Source of the DNA: Clostridia bacterium
Lineage (GTDB): Bacteria > Bacillota > Clostridia > UMGS1883 > UMGS1540
Direction: 5' to 3'
NCBI GenBank assembly: GCA_017436645.1
Contig: JAFSCR010000023.1
Span: 62,001 to 126,000, forward strand
DNA length: 64,000 nucleotides
Shown here: one piece after another, positions 51,140 to 61,260 of the stretch
Layout of the letters: the number at the start of each line of letters is the position of its first letter
Position numbering within the stretch: position 1 is the first letter of the stretch
The notes under the pieces: generated by a model
What the model was told of the DNA's origin: nothing
Databases searched by the model: none
What the model saw: only the letters and a program-made list of their open reading frames with translations
Position numbers and translations under genes: made by a program

Positions 51140-54109
51140 TTATTTGCCGGATAATTTGTTTAGCATACGATAGATTATAGTGGCGGCTTCCGCACGGGTT
51201 GCATTTGCTTTTGGAGCAAAATTTCCGTCCGGCATCCCATGTAAAAGGCCAAGAGAACCCGATTCCAATATATCAGATACAGCCCAGGGGCTCATTGATG
51301 AAACATCTAAATAGGATACGGCTTTTAAGCCGGATTCTCCACCTGCTTTTTTATAAGCTCGCATAATCATTGTAGCCATTTCTTCGCGCGTAATCGGAAG
51401 ATTCGGAGAGAAAGTATATGCACTTGTGCCTTGTGTTATGCCATACTTAGTTATAACAGCAACTGCACCTGCATACCAGTCCGAATTACGTACATCCGAA
51501 TAGGTATTCTCATAATAAATTGGTGCCAGTTGAAATGCTCTGGCTAATATTGCGGAAAATTCAGCACGGGTAATAGGTGCTTCCGGTTCAAAAAGACCGT
51601 TGCCTCGTCCCTGTACAATATTGGAGGCGGTTAAAACTGAGATTTCATTTGCAGCCCAATGGTTCATTAAGTCGTAAAACAGTACTTTGTGTTCTGAAGA
51701 TAAATACTGCGTTATGTTCATGGCATGAAGTTCAGATTTTGCCTGTGTTGTTTCTTCGGGAGAGTTGGGCGCAGAAGGAACTTGTGGCGTTATTTGAGGA
51801 GCGATAGGCTTGGTTTGTGCTGCGGAATTTGGTTCGCCGACAAATATCATGCCGGAAGATACACTTTCTCCAATAACAGGACCTGTGGGAGAAACGGGCG
51901 TAACTTCGAATTTAATATATTTATTCATCATGTCTTTTGTAATGGAGAGCACATTATCTTTTTCTCCGGGAATTGGCACAAATATACTGTTGGGAGATTC
52001 AGAAATCAACCATCTGTATGTACTTGCATCAACAGCGTTGAAATTGGAAGAGAACCGATAGTTTCCAATGATATTTTTATCCAAGAATGGGGAACCGCTG
52101 ATAACAACACTAGATGCATACACGGCGGCCACGGAGGTTTTAACGGCGTCCATAAAAATGATTTGCTGATCATGCTCTTCATATGTATTAAAAGCGATCA
52201 TAATACGGCCGGTAACAGCTTGAGAAGGTGTAAATAAATGACAGATATGCTTTTCGGTTTTTGAAAGCGTAAACTGACCAATTACCAGATTATCGTCAAA
52301 CGAATCACTAAATGCATCGTCCACAAGCACCGTTACAACCGTTTCAATATCCGGTGCATGCATAGACATATCGGCCTCAAAGATATAGCTGGTTCCGCTT
52401 CTGAAATAGTTGACTGAGTCAGACATAACCATTGAAACCGACCCGTTCATTGTCAGCCTTGCAAGATGACCGCCTTCTGAGGGATAAATATCTTTATAGG
52501 TAGTAACATAACTTAAATCAGAAGGTTCTGCAGTCATCCAAGCTTGTCCCGGTTCCGTGCTTTCAAAACTGCCGTCCAGAACAGATTTGTCTGAAACAAT
52601 TATTGTACGTCTTGCTTGTACGGAAGTGTTATCATTTAAATAAGCAACAATGGCATATTCCATGCATTCGGCATAGGGCGAAACAGTAAGCAACCCGGAG
52701 GAAACATATACATGGGGGTTTTCGGGCTCGACGGAAAATGAAACAGCAGCGCTTTGCGGCAGGAAAAACTGATTAACTACAAGCGGACTCAGCGGAATCG
52801 TGATTGCCTCGTTTTCCGGTCTAGTTACATGCATTGGAGAATCAAAATATATAGATAAAGGTTCATGGTTCTCCGGCCGGATAACAACATTGTCAACATG
52901 TACTGTATCACAGTATGGCGAATGCAAATCCAGACAAACACTGTAAACGCCGTCACTTGGGACACGGAAAGCGACTGCAGCTTCGTTCCATTGATTTCCA
53001 CATATGTTGGCAATCTGAATACGAATTAAATTGTCATCATTTGGCCCTAAAACCTGTGTTGCCATGTTTCTTGCAGTATAGGATGATTCAGTACGAACCT
53101 TAGCTCGAAAAACATATAAATTTTCAGCGTATAAAACCATTGAATGGGCAGGAGAGAGAGAACCAATATATTTTCCGTCAGAAACATAATTGGTTGGAAC
53201 AGCGGCAAAAAAACCGTAATCATCTATTTGCAGATTATATTGATCCGGACTCCAGCCGATATTTATCGGAAGATCATCAAACGTACCGTTTTCGATGACG
53301 TTTCTTGTTAGTTTTACGGGGACGGAGACAGTCTTTTGTGAAACCGTTCCGGGAACGGAACAAATGAGGAGTAAAGAAGAATCCGGACGGGCATTTGAAG
53401 ACACAGAAAGCAATCCTGTGTCACTATTGAATGTAACGCCTTCCGGAAGGGGGACTTCCGGTGTTATAATACCATTATGTATTTCTATAGAGTTATTCTC
53501 TTTATCCACAACACAAGGCTTATAAGTGTAAGTGGAAGTGCCTATATCAGGTACCGAAACAGTTCGTGGTCCGTTTAAGGAAATGCCAACAGGAACGAAA
53601 TCAATTTCGGAAAATGCAATTTCGTCAACAAAAAAAGTTGTATTTTCAGTGTTCAGACGAGTTTCTATAGAAAATGTATAGTAATCTGTCTTATCAACAA
53701 GAAACACTGCAGAAACTTTTTGCCAAGATAAAGATGCATTTAACACTTCCAAACGAACATGTTTATCTTCCGCTGAAACAAAGGATTTACAGGAAGGGGT
53801 GAATGAGTTTAATATAGAGTCCGTTCTTATGTAAAAGCTGATTTCATAAACGTTATTTCGAGTTAATAAAACCGTTTTTTGATATTCTGTAATAAATAAT
53901 GGGTATTCGCCCGGCTCAGTAGGCGAAGGCAAGACAGACAAGCATTTTTCACCGGCATAAGGGTAAATATCTGAATAATTCGATTTTGTCCACAAAAAAA
54001 GTTCAGATTCGAAAGAAGCATTTTCAATGCAAATGTCATCAGCCAAAACAAGTGCCGGACAAAACGTGAAAACAAATATGAAAGCTAAAATGAGAGCAAT
54101 AGTTTTCAT
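51140..54109 (-). CDS. Large S-layer homology protein with three carbohydrate-binding-like modules
   Basis: From the ATG at 54109 the 989 residues begin with a signal peptide (MKTIALILAFIFVFTFCPA). Three related beta-sandwich modules of about 150 residues resemble CBM4/9-type domains, each opening with an ENASFES/NGTFDD/DGSFEST-like turn and ending in FFVDEIAF, VHVDNVVI or IFMDAVKT. Linkers between them look like Ig-like or cadherin-like segments. Three SLH modules occupy about the last 180 residues (LMNHWAANEISVL, GNGLFEPEAPITRAEF, FSPNLPITREEMAT, MPDGNFAPKANATRAEA). The protein is predicted to be displayed on the wall and bind glycan. No enzyme domain is visible. AAGGGA lies about ten bases upstream, and galE is encoded before it. 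Confidence 0.88.
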   Translation of the reverse strand: MKTIALILAFIFVFTFCPALVLADDICIENASFESELFLWTKSNYSDIYPYAGEKCLSVLPSPTEPGEYPLFITEYQKTVLLTRNNVYEISFYIRTDSILNSFTPSCKSFVSAEDKHVRLEVLNASLSWQKVSAVFLVDKTDYYTFSIETRLNTENTTFFVDEIAFSEIDFVPVGISLNGPRTVSVPDIGTSTYTYKPCVVDKENNSIEIHNGIITPEVPLPEGVTFNSDTGLLSVSSNARPDSSLLLICSVPGTVSQKTVSVPVKLTRNVIENGTFDDLPINIGWSPDQYNLQIDDYGFFAAVPTNYVSDGKYIGSLSPAHSMVLYAENLYVFRAKVRTESSYTARNMATQVLGPNDDNLIRIQIANICGNQWNEAAVAFRVPSDGVYSVCLDLHSPYCDTVHVDNVVIRPENHEPLSIYFDSPMHVTRPENEAITIPLSPLVVNQFFLPQSAAVSFSVEPENPHVYVSSGLLTVSPYAECMEYAIVAYLNDNTSVQARRTIIVSDKSVLDGSFESTEPGQAWMTAEPSDLSYVTTYKDIYPSEGGHLARLTMNGSVSMVMSDSVNYFRSGTSYIFEADMSMHAPDIETVVTVLVDDAFSDSFDDNLVIGQFTLSKTEKHICHLFTPSQAVTGRIMIAFNTYEEHDQQIIFMDAVKTSVAAVYASSVVISGSPFLDKNIIGNYRFSSNFNAVDASTYRWLISESPNSIFVPIPGEKDNVLSITKDMMNKYIKFEVTPVSPTGPVIGESVSSGMIFVGEPNSAAQTKPIAPQITPQVPSAPNSPEETTQAKSELHAMNITQYLSSEHKVLFYDLMNHWAANEISVLTASNIVQGRGNGLFEPEAPITRAEFSAILARAFQLAPIYYENTYSDVRNSDWYAGAVAVITKYGITQGTSAYTFSPNLPITREEMATMIMRAYKKAGGESGLKAVSYLDVSSMSPWAVSDILESGSLGLLHGMPDGNFAPKANATRAEAATIIYRMLNKLSGK

Positions 54110-54133
54110 AATTACAGTATCCCTTCGTATTTC

Positions 54134-54148
54134 GATAATCGAATTATC
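54134..54148. repeat. GATAAT-CGA-ATTATC dyad upstream of the large SLH gene
   Basis: A perfect six-base inverted repeat with a three-base centre sits 25 bases before the start codon. It overlaps the only -10-like sequence in the 88-base gap. A TTTACA about 19 bases upstream on the minus strand might be a -35. Operator or promoter function is tentative. Confidence 0.35.
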
Positions 54149-54197
54149 AACCCCGAGTGTATTCTCTTGTAAAATCAAAAAACAAATGACAATTCAT

Positions 54198-55208
54198 TTA
54201 TTTCAGACCCAACTTGTTTTCTACATAACGCCATGTGTCCTTACACATGTCAGAAATATCGTATTTAGCCGTCCAGCCTAATTCTTCTCTTGCTTTCTCA
54301 GGGTTTGCAAAGCATGCAGCAATGTCTCCGGGGCGGCGAGGTGTGATTTTATAATTGATTTTTCTGCCGGTGGCCTTTTCAAATGCCTGAACAATTTGAA
54401 GGACGCTGTAGCCGTTTCCGGTTCCTAAATTATATGTATATACACCATTTTCATCTTTGATTTTTTCCAGAGATTTAACATGTCCAAGACTCAAATCAAC
54501 AACATGTATATAATCACGGACACCGGTGCCGTCGCAAGTGGGATAATCATTCCCAAATACACTTAAAGAAGGAAGTTCTCCGGATGCCACTTTAGCAATA
54601 TAGGGAAGAAGGTTATTGGGAATACCGTTTGGATCTTCTCCGATTTTTCCACTCTTGTGTGCACCAATGGGGTTAAAATAGCGAAGGATGACAATTCCCC
54701 AATCAGGATCGGAAGCACAAAGATCTCTTAATATTTGTTCAATCATAAGTTTCGTTGTGCCGTACGGATTTGTTGTATGAAGCGGGAAATCTTCGGAGAT
54801 GGGCACGGTGTGCGGATCTCCGTATACTGTGGCAGAAGAACTGAAAACGAGTTTCTTTACATTCTTTTCTGCCATAACTTCCAAAAGCGTTAAAGTGCTT
54901 ACGAGATTGTTGTCATAATATGAAAGCGGTTTGGCAACGGACTCTCCAACAGCTTTTAATCCTGCAAAATGAATAACAGATGAAATGTCATTTTCTTCAA
55001 ATATACGAATTAAAGCATTTCTGTCACGAACATCCGCTTGATAAAAAGGGAAGTCTTTTTTGCAAATGTCTTTTATGTTATCTATGGCATCCTTTTTGGC
55101 ATTACATAAATTATCAATTACAACAATATCAAATCCGGCATTTAAAAGTTCAACCGAGGTATGGCTGCCGATATATCCGGCACCACCCGTAACTAAAATT
55201 TTTCCCAA
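54198..55208 (-). CDS. galE: UDP-glucose 4-epimerase
   Basis: GalE interconverts UDP-glucose and UDP-galactose and supplies galactose for surface polymers. The 336 residues form an extended short-chain dehydrogenase. VTGGAGYIGSHTSVELL is the NAD+ loop. SSSATVYGDP gives the catalytic Ser/Thr, and NPYGTTKLMIEQIL the Tyr-x-x-x-Lys pair. RYFNPIGAHKSGKIGEDP and GTGVRDYIHVVDL are GalE-specific. AGAGAGGTG precedes the ATG. No galK or galT is nearby, so envelope-polysaccharide synthesis is likelier than galactose catabolism. Confidence 0.96.
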   Translation of the reverse strand: MGKILVTGGAGYIGSHTSVELLNAGFDIVVIDNLCNAKKDAIDNIKDICKKDFPFYQADVRDRNALIRIFEENDISSVIHFAGLKAVGESVAKPLSYYDNNLVSTLTLLEVMAEKNVKKLVFSSSATVYGDPHTVPISEDFPLHTTNPYGTTKLMIEQILRDLCASDPDWGIVILRYFNPIGAHKSGKIGEDPNGIPNNLLPYIAKVASGELPSLSVFGNDYPTCDGTGVRDYIHVVDLSLGHVKSLEKIKDENGVYTYNLGTGNGYSVLQIVQAFEKATGRKINYKITPRRPGDIAACFANPEKAREELGWTAKYDISDMCKDTWRYVENKLGLK

Positions 55209-55320
55209 AACTATACACCTCTCTTTTATTAGTAATTATATTCTACAACATTCTACGAAAAAAGTAAAGAAAATAATTGTTTTTTAATAAGCTAACATGT
55301 TTATATTTTAATGAAAATAC

Positions 55321-55349
55321 TTTACATTTTTATAAAATTATGATAACAT
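55321..55349 (+). promoter_or_regulatory. Sigma-A promoter of dprA
   Basis: TTTACA (55321-55326), a 17-base spacer and TAACAT (55344-55349), about 20 bases before the coding start. Confidence 0.6.
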
Positions 55350-55370
55350 AACCAAGATGAGGTGAATAAA

Positions 55371-56501
55371 ATGGAAACACTGATTTATCTTATGTGGTTA
55401 CACCTAAAATTCAAGTCCGTTCCTCTTGAAAGTGCAAAACTTCTTTCATATTTTCATTCCGCTGAAGCTGTTTATAAAGCTAAACGTGAAGACTATGAAT
55501 CTTTTGGCATAACAAACAAATTTTTATTAAAAGAGCTTGGAGACAAAAGTCTTGCTAAGGTCAACCAAGAGTTTAAATTAGCCAAGGAAAATAATGTTAC
55601 TATTTTGGGTTATGGAACAGATGCTTACCCATCAATTTTAAATGAAATTTCCGATCCGCCATTAATTTTGTATGTTAAAGGTGATGCTTCGGTTTTACAT
55701 AGAAGAAATATTTTCTGCATCGTTGGCACAAGAAAATGCACAGCATATGGCATGAGTGCTGCGCTTGGCATCTCAGAACAACTGGCGAGATGCGGTATGG
55801 TAATCTTAAGTGGGGTTGCGCTGGGAATTGATAGCGGTGCACATCGTGGTGCTGTTCGAGCAGGAGGCAAAACAATTGGCGTTATGGGCTGCGGATTAGA
55901 TGTTGATTATCCTGCCGGTAATCATGATGTAAAAAACGATATTATTAGTCATGGCGCTTTAATCAGCGAATTTCCGTTTGGGACACAACCGCTTCCCGGC
56001 AATTTCCCTTTACGAAACAGAATTCTCAGTGCTTTTTCTCTTGGTGTAGCTGTTATGGAAGCAGGAGAGAAGAGCGGCGCATTAATCACTGCAAGATATG
56101 CCGCTGAACAGGGGAGAGACGTGTTTGCTTTACCCGGTAACATTTCAAATCCAATGTCTTCGGGAACCAATTCTTTAATCAGAGATGGAGCCTCTCTCAT
56201 TTTAAGTGCAGATGATATCCTTTGTGAATATATTTTAAGATATCCGGAATATTTTGACCTTAAGACTTCTGATGACGAACCTGAAATACAACAGATAGAA
56301 ACCGCAACGGAAACCTTAAAATCACCATCGGTATACGGCGATGAAAAACTAATTTATGCGCACCTCAAAAATGAACCTATTCATATCAATGCGCTCTGCA
56401 GAGAGTCAGGGCTTGACATATCCAAAGTGCAAACGCTTATTACCATGCTGCAAATTAAAGGGAAGATAAAAGAACATCCGGGAAATTATTATAGTCTTTA
56501 A
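55371..56501 (+). CDS. dprA: DNA-processing protein DprA/Smf
   Basis: DprA binds incoming single-stranded DNA and loads RecA during natural transformation; it is also widely conserved in non-competent bacteria. From the ATG at 55371 (GAGGTG upstream) it has 376 residues. An N-terminal SAM-like helical region is followed by the Rossmann-like core: VGTRKCTAYGMSAALGISEQ, LSGVALGIDSGAHRGAVRAG, GNFPLRNRILSAFSLGVAVME and FALPGNISNPMSSGTNSLIR. A C-terminal winged helix is at about 310-375. The common neighbours topA and xerC are missing. Confidence 0.95.
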   Translation: METLIYLMWLHLKFKSVPLESAKLLSYFHSAEAVYKAKREDYESFGITNKFLLKELGDKSLAKVNQEFKLAKENNVTILGYGTDAYPSILNEISDPPLILYVKGDASVLHRRNIFCIVGTRKCTAYGMSAALGISEQLARCGMVILSGVALGIDSGAHRGAVRAGGKTIGVMGCGLDVDYPAGNHDVKNDIISHGALISEFPFGTQPLPGNFPLRNRILSAFSLGVAVMEAGEKSGALITARYAAEQGRDVFALPGNISNPMSSGTNSLIRDGASLILSADDILCEYILRYPEYFDLKTSDDEPEIQQIETATETLKSPSVYGDEKLIYAHLKNEPIHINALCRESGLDISKVQTLITMLQIKGKIKEHPGNYYSL

Positions 56502-56510
56502 TGTGCATAT

Positions 56511-56539
56511 TTGACAGCCGGAAATTTATATGTTATAAT
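56511..56539 (+). promoter_or_regulatory. Consensus sigma-A promoter of yybS-gdpP-rplI-dnaB
   Basis: A perfect TTGACA (56511-56516), 17-base spacer and perfect TATAAT (56534-56539), starting ten bases after the dprA stop. Confidence 0.92.
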
Positions 56540-56572
56540 ATTATGATAAATCAATTTGTTAATGAGGTTCAA

Positions 56573-57469
56573 ATGAAAAACCATTCTAAATTCTTGTTTT
56601 ATCCCATACTTCTTTTTTGTGGCTTTTTGCTTTTTGTGGAGAAAACGGTGCCGGCAATTTTATTGTTAAATATATCTACAGCTTTTTTTACTGCAAAGTT
56701 TAGTTTTAAGCATACGCTTTTCGGCATTCTTTGTATTCTTGCGTTTTCTGCATACTGTTTTGGCATGGAACCTTCGCTGTTTACGGGGCTTTTTATTCTC
56801 CCTGCTTTCATTCTGGGATTGAATTTAAATCTGAGGACCAGCTTTTCTGCATTGTTAATTACTTCAACAATTGCAGAAGTTTCAGCGTTAACATTGTATA
56901 CTCGACATATTTCATCTGTATTAAACATGAAACCTGTTGATTTACTTTTTGGAAGCACACTTGATATGGTTGGTCAATCCTTTTCTACGGAGGGAATGCT
57001 TCCGCCGGAATTGGGCTCGGATGTGACATTCTTTGTTCGTCAAATCTCAAATATTCTTCAAACAATGTTGCCTGCTTTTTATATTTTGTTTTCAATTTTC
57101 TGTGTATATCTTTTGTTTTCTCTTGTACGTTTTCTTTTGGAGAAAACCGGTCATACTTTAGATTTGCCTCGTTTTCATGAGCTTTCTTTCCCAAGAAGCA
57201 TCAGCACAATTTTTATTTTGATTTATTTAATTTCCATGTTCGCAAATTCTCCCATTTTATCAAATGTGGCTTCCGTTATGTTTGCTTTGCATGTTGTTTG
57301 TGGTCTTTCGCTTGTTGATTTCTTTTTTGTCGAGAAAAAAATCCCCAAAGCTGCACGCAGAATAATACTGGCAATTATCATCATAATTTCGTCTTTTTTG
57401 GGCGGATTAACAACAACTTTGCTTTGCTGTTTCGGTATGAATAATTCAATTCGCTCTTTTCGAAAGTAG
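56573..57469 (+). CDS. YybS-like DUF2232 membrane protein
   Basis: The ATG at 56573 follows GAGG, giving 298 residues. About eight hydrophobic segments cover most of the chain, starting FLFYPILLFCGFLLFVEK. The family is DUF2232 (YybS), whose role is unknown; the fold resembles small-molecule or ECF-type membrane components. Its place directly before gdpP-rplI-dnaB is conserved in Firmicutes and supports the assignment. Sequence similarity within the family is low. Confidence 0.82.
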   Translation: MKNHSKFLFYPILLFCGFLLFVEKTVPAILLLNISTAFFTAKFSFKHTLFGILCILAFSAYCFGMEPSLFTGLFILPAFILGLNLNLRTSFSALLITSTIAEVSALTLYTRHISSVLNMKPVDLLFGSTLDMVGQSFSTEGMLPPELGSDVTFFVRQISNILQTMLPAFYILFSIFCVYLLFSLVRFLLEKTGHTLDLPRFHELSFPRSISTIFILIYLISMFANSPILSNVASVMFALHVVCGLSLVDFFFVEKKIPKAARRIILAIIIIISSFLGGLTTTLLCCFGMNNSIRSFRK

Positions 57470-57477
57470 GTGCTTAT

Positions 57478-59454
57478 ATGAAGTCAAAAGATGTATTTCC
57501 CAAAATACGCTTTGGAGATTTATATCCTCAAATTATATTATTGATTGCATTTTTACTGAGCTTGTTTTTTAAGCTTTGGTCTTTTGCTGTTTTCTTTATT
57601 TGCGCGCTTATACTTTCGTTTCTTTTTACCCATTTTTCTTCTCGCAAAAGCGCATTAAAGATAAAACATTATCTTGAAAATGCTGCTTTACATGTTGGAA
57701 TGTCCGAATCAATGCCAGGATTTCCTTTTCCTGCCGTTTCTGTAAATACAGCAGGAAAAATCACTTGGTATAACAGTTCCATGGACAAACTTATGGAGGG
57801 AGACCTTCTTTTTCAGAAAGACATTACGGAGCTTGTTAAATGTTTTGATATTAAACATGTCACCGAAGATGGAAAATATCCTGTTTGGAAAACAGAGCTG
57901 AAAAATGGAACATATTCCGCTTTTTCGCACAGAATTACCACCAAAAATCCCGATGATGATTTAATCATGGTTTACTTCTTAAACATTACTGAGCAAGAAC
58001 AGGCAGAAAAGAGTTTTAGAGATTCTCGTTTTGTTTCTATGGCAGTTGCTTTTGATAATTATGAAGAAGTTATGCAAGGCCTTAGTGATGAAGCCCGCAA
58101 TTCTGTTCAGTCATCCATAGAACGAAATTTGCAGGGGATGACGTCCGAAGCTGACGGGATTTTTAAAAAAACAGAGCGTGACAGATATTCGATTTATTTG
58201 TCAAACCAGGCACTACAATCACTCATTAATAAAAAATTCCCTATTTTAGATGCTGCGAGAGAAATACAAAATGGAAATTCTATTGCACCAACCTTAAGTA
58301 TTGGCATTGGTGTTGAGGGCGACAGCTTTAATGAGACAGATATGTTTGCACGAGCAGCGCTCGATATGGCACTTGGGCGTGGTGGCGACCAGGTTGTAAT
58401 TAAAGACAAGAATCAAATTCTCTATTTTGGTGGTAAGACTCGAGAGGTAGAGAAGAGAACGAAGGTTAAATCCCGTGTTATTGCTGTTGCGCTTCGTGAA
58501 CTGATTTTGCAGTCAGACAACGTCATTATTACCGGGCACAAAAATGCTGACATTGACTGCATCGGTGCGGCTATGGGAATTGTTTCTATTGCAAGATTCC
58601 TTGGAAAGAAGGCATATATCATTCAAAACGAATGTGATGATACTGCCAAAGAGGTTGTTAAAAAAGCAATAGAAGATGATGTATATAAAAATGTTTTCTT
58701 AAAACGAGCTTCCTTGGAAGATGTACTTCTTCCGAAATCGGTTCTGATTATAGTTGACACAAATTCACCTTCCTATATGGAACTAAATGATTTATTAGGC
58801 CTTACGGAACAAATCGTACTAATTGACCATCATCGCAGAAGTGCTGATTTTATAGAAAATCCAACACTGCAGTATCACGAGCCGTATGCTTCATCAACGT
58901 GCGAAATGATTACCGAAATGCTTCCTTATATTTGTGATAAGAACATTTTAATTAAAGTGGAAGCAGAGGCTCTGTATTCAGGAATTTATTTAGATACAAA
59001 GTGTTTTACCTTTAAAACAGGGGTAAGAACATTAGAGGCTGCAGCATATTTGCGCCGTGCCGGTATTGACCCCATTACGGTTAAACAATATTTTAAAAGC
59101 AATCTCGAAACATTTACTATGCGTGCCGGGCTAATTCAAGGCGCAAAGGTCGTTAAAGATCATATCGCGATTTCTGTAGCCGACGAGGTCAGAACCCCGT
59201 CAGTAATTGCGCAAGCCGCAGACGAGCTTTTAAATATCTCCGGCATCGACACCTCGTTTGTTATTGCAAAGCATGAAAATGCATGTGTCATAAGCGGGCG
59301 TTCCACAGGCACTATAAACGTGCAAGTTATTCTCGAACATCTTGGCGGTGGAGGGCATTTTTCTGTTGCAGGTGCACAAGTTCGTGATTCTTCGCCGGCT
59401 GAGGTGGAAAATCAACTTATGGAAATCATAGAAACGTATTTAAATGAGCAGTAA
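57478..59454 (+). CDS. gdpP: Cyclic-di-AMP phosphodiesterase GdpP
   Basis: GdpP hydrolyses c-di-AMP and so influences potassium transport and wall homeostasis. The 658 residues have two N-terminal membrane helices (about 18-50), a PAS-like domain (about 65-165) and a degenerate GGDEF domain (about 170-310). The GGDEF domain carries the family's GRGGDQVVI in place of an active GGDEF. The DHH domain (about 340-500) has GHKNADIDCIGAAMG, LIIVDTN and IDHHRRS. The C-terminal DHHA1 domain contains GGGGHFSVAGAQ. All DHH metal residues appear present. The KtrAB genes at 20756-22761 are plausible c-di-AMP targets in the same genome. Confidence 0.96.
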   Translation: MKSKDVFPKIRFGDLYPQIILLIAFLLSLFFKLWSFAVFFICALILSFLFTHFSSRKSALKIKHYLENAALHVGMSESMPGFPFPAVSVNTAGKITWYNSSMDKLMEGDLLFQKDITELVKCFDIKHVTEDGKYPVWKTELKNGTYSAFSHRITTKNPDDDLIMVYFLNITEQEQAEKSFRDSRFVSMAVAFDNYEEVMQGLSDEARNSVQSSIERNLQGMTSEADGIFKKTERDRYSIYLSNQALQSLINKKFPILDAAREIQNGNSIAPTLSIGIGVEGDSFNETDMFARAALDMALGRGGDQVVIKDKNQILYFGGKTREVEKRTKVKSRVIAVALRELILQSDNVIITGHKNADIDCIGAAMGIVSIARFLGKKAYIIQNECDDTAKEVVKKAIEDDVYKNVFLKRASLEDVLLPKSVLIIVDTNSPSYMELNDLLGLTEQIVLIDHHRRSADFIENPTLQYHEPYASSTCEMITEMLPYICDKNILIKVEAEALYSGIYLDTKCFTFKTGVRTLEAAAYLRRAGIDPITVKQYFKSNLETFTMRAGLIQGAKVVKDHIAISVADEVRTPSVIAQAADELLNISGIDTSFVIAKHENACVISGRSTGTINVQVILEHLGGGGHFSVAGAQVRDSSPAEVENQLMEIIETYLNEQ

Positions 59455-59466
59455 AGGAGAATTAAT

Positions 59467-59913
59467 ATGAAAGTTATTTTACTCAGCGATGTAAAAGGCA
59501 AGGGTAAAAAAGGTCAAATGGTAGAAGTGAGCGACGGATACGCAAGAAACTTTCTTTTGCCGAAAGGACTTGCACAGGAAGCAACGAAAACCGCAATGAA
59601 TGATTATGCCGGAAAGGTAGATTCTGCACGATATCATAAAGAACAGGAAGTTCTTGCTGCAAAAGAAACACAGGCAAAGCTGGAAGGGAAAACAGTTGTT
59701 CTTCGGGCCAAAGCCGGTGACAACGGAAAGCTTTTCGGTTCAATTACAGGTCAGGCAGTTGCGGATGCTATCAAAATGCAGTTGCATGTTGTTGTTGACA
59801 AACGCAAAGTTGTAGTTGGTGACAGTCTTAAGAATATTGGGACTTCTACGGTAGAAATTAAAGTGTACCCCGAAATTAGTGCAAAAATCAATGTACGTAT
59901 AGAAGAAGAGTAG
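59467..59913 (+). CDS. rplI: 50S ribosomal protein L9
   Basis: The 148-residue two-domain ribosomal protein starts [20 protein letters not shown], followed by [16 protein letters not shown], the L9 signature. A long connecting helix and a C-terminal domain ([20 protein letters not shown]) follow. AAAGGAG precedes the ATG. It stands between gdpP and dnaB as in B. subtilis. Confidence 0.98.
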   Translation: MKVILLSDVKGKGKKGQMVEVSDGYARNFLLPKGLAQEATKTAMNDYAGKVDSARYHKEQEVLAAKETQAKLEGKTVVLRAKAGDNGKLFGSITGQAVADAIKMQLHVVVDKRKVVVGDSLKNIGTSTVEIKVYPEISAKINVRIEEE

Positions 59914-59926
59914 AGGAGTGTCTTTT

Positions 59927-61249
59927 GTGGACGAACAGACAACCAAAAATGTACCCTATAGTTTAGAGGCTGAGCAGGCTGTCTTGGGGAGTATGATAAA
60001 AAGCGGTTCCGCTCTTTCTCGTGTTATGGAACTTCAGCTCCATACAAACGATTTCTTTTTCGAGCAGCACAAAGTAATTTATGATGCCATAAGCCATCTG
60101 TTCCTTGAGAATGTTCCTATCGATTTAATTGTTTTATCGGGGGAACTGAAAGATAAGCTCGAAAAGGTCGGCGGCGTTTCTTATCTTGCTTCGGTCATTG
60201 ATAGTGTTGATACAACGGAAAATATCAAATATTATATTGATATTATCAAAGAAAAGGCTGTTCTCAGAAGATTGATTGGCGCAGCAAATGATATTGCCGA
60301 TATGTGTTACACAGCCGATGAGGATATTTCTAAAATTTTAGACAGTGCCGAACAAAAAATCTTTAGCATATTACAGGGTAGAGATTTAAAAGGGTTTTCT
60401 CATATTCGAGATGTCATGCCGGACGTAATCAAAAACATTGAGGATATTCGTGCAACAGGCGGAAAAATGGGGGGACTTCCAACGGGTTTCAAACAGCTTG
60501 ATGCAATAACCTCCGGCCTTCAGAAAACAGATTTAATCATTTTGGCTGCACGTCCCGGTATCGGTAAAAGTAGTTTTGCATTAAATATTGCAGGCCACGT
60601 TGCAAAACAAACAAAGGAACCTGTTGCAATATTTACGCTTGAAATGTCAAAAGAACAGCTCGCCAATCGACTTTTATGGAGTGACGCCAAGATTGAGGGT
60701 GAAAAGTTCCGTACCGGTAACATTACCGGCGAAGACATGAAGAAAATTGCACACGCTTTAGGCGGACTTGTCAAGGCTCCGATTTATATTGATGATACGC
60801 CCAACATTCCTGTTTCTGAAATGCGTGCAAAATGCAGAAGGCTGAAACTTGAAAAAGGTCTCGGTATGATTGTAATTGACTATTTGCAGCTTATGCAGGG
60901 TGGAAAGAAAAGTGAAAGCCGCCAGCAAGAGGTTTCTGAGATTTCACGTTCTTTGAAAATCATGGCGAAAGAGCTTGACGTTCCTGTATTAACGCTTTCT
61001 CAGCTTTCTCGTGCTTCTGTAACACGTGATCAGCCTATTTTAAGTGACCTGAGAGAATCAGGTGCTATCGAACAGGATGCTGATATCGTTATGTTCTTAA
61101 ATCGTAAAACAGGAGATGACATTTCTCCTGAGGAACTAAATATGGCAGAATGTATTATAGCAAAACACAGAAATGGTTCAACCGGTAAAATTGATTTAAT
61201 TTGGCGTGGGGAATATACAACATTTATGGAACCGGACAGAACACATTAA
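59927..61249 (+). CDS. dnaB: Replicative DNA helicase DnaB
   Basis: This hexameric 5'-3' helicase (called DnaC in B. subtilis) works with the DnaG encoded at 7767. The start is probably the GTG at 59927, eight bases after AGAGGAG (440 residues). A GTG at 59918 is also in frame but lies in that site. The N-terminal domain starts PYSLEAEQAVLGSMI. The RecA-like core has ARPGIGKSSFALNIA (Walker A), TLEMSKEQLANRLL, MIVIDYLQLM (Walker B), LSQLSRASVTRDQPILSDLR and AKHRNGSTGKIDL. Confidence 0.96.
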   Translation: MDEQTTKNVPYSLEAEQAVLGSMIKSGSALSRVMELQLHTNDFFFEQHKVIYDAISHLFLENVPIDLIVLSGELKDKLEKVGGVSYLASVIDSVDTTENIKYYIDIIKEKAVLRRLIGAANDIADMCYTADEDISKILDSAEQKIFSILQGRDLKGFSHIRDVMPDVIKNIEDIRATGGKMGGLPTGFKQLDAITSGLQKTDLIILAARPGIGKSSFALNIAGHVAKQTKEPVAIFTLEMSKEQLANRLLWSDAKIEGEKFRTGNITGEDMKKIAHALGGLVKAPIYIDDTPNIPVSEMRAKCRRLKLEKGLGMIVIDYLQLMQGGKKSESRQQEVSEISRSLKIMAKELDVPVLTLSQLSRASVTRDQPILSDLRESGAIEQDADIVMFLNRKTGDDISPEELNMAECIIAKHRNGSTGKIDLIWRGEYTTFMEPDRTH

Positions 61250-61260
61250 AGGAGGAAATG

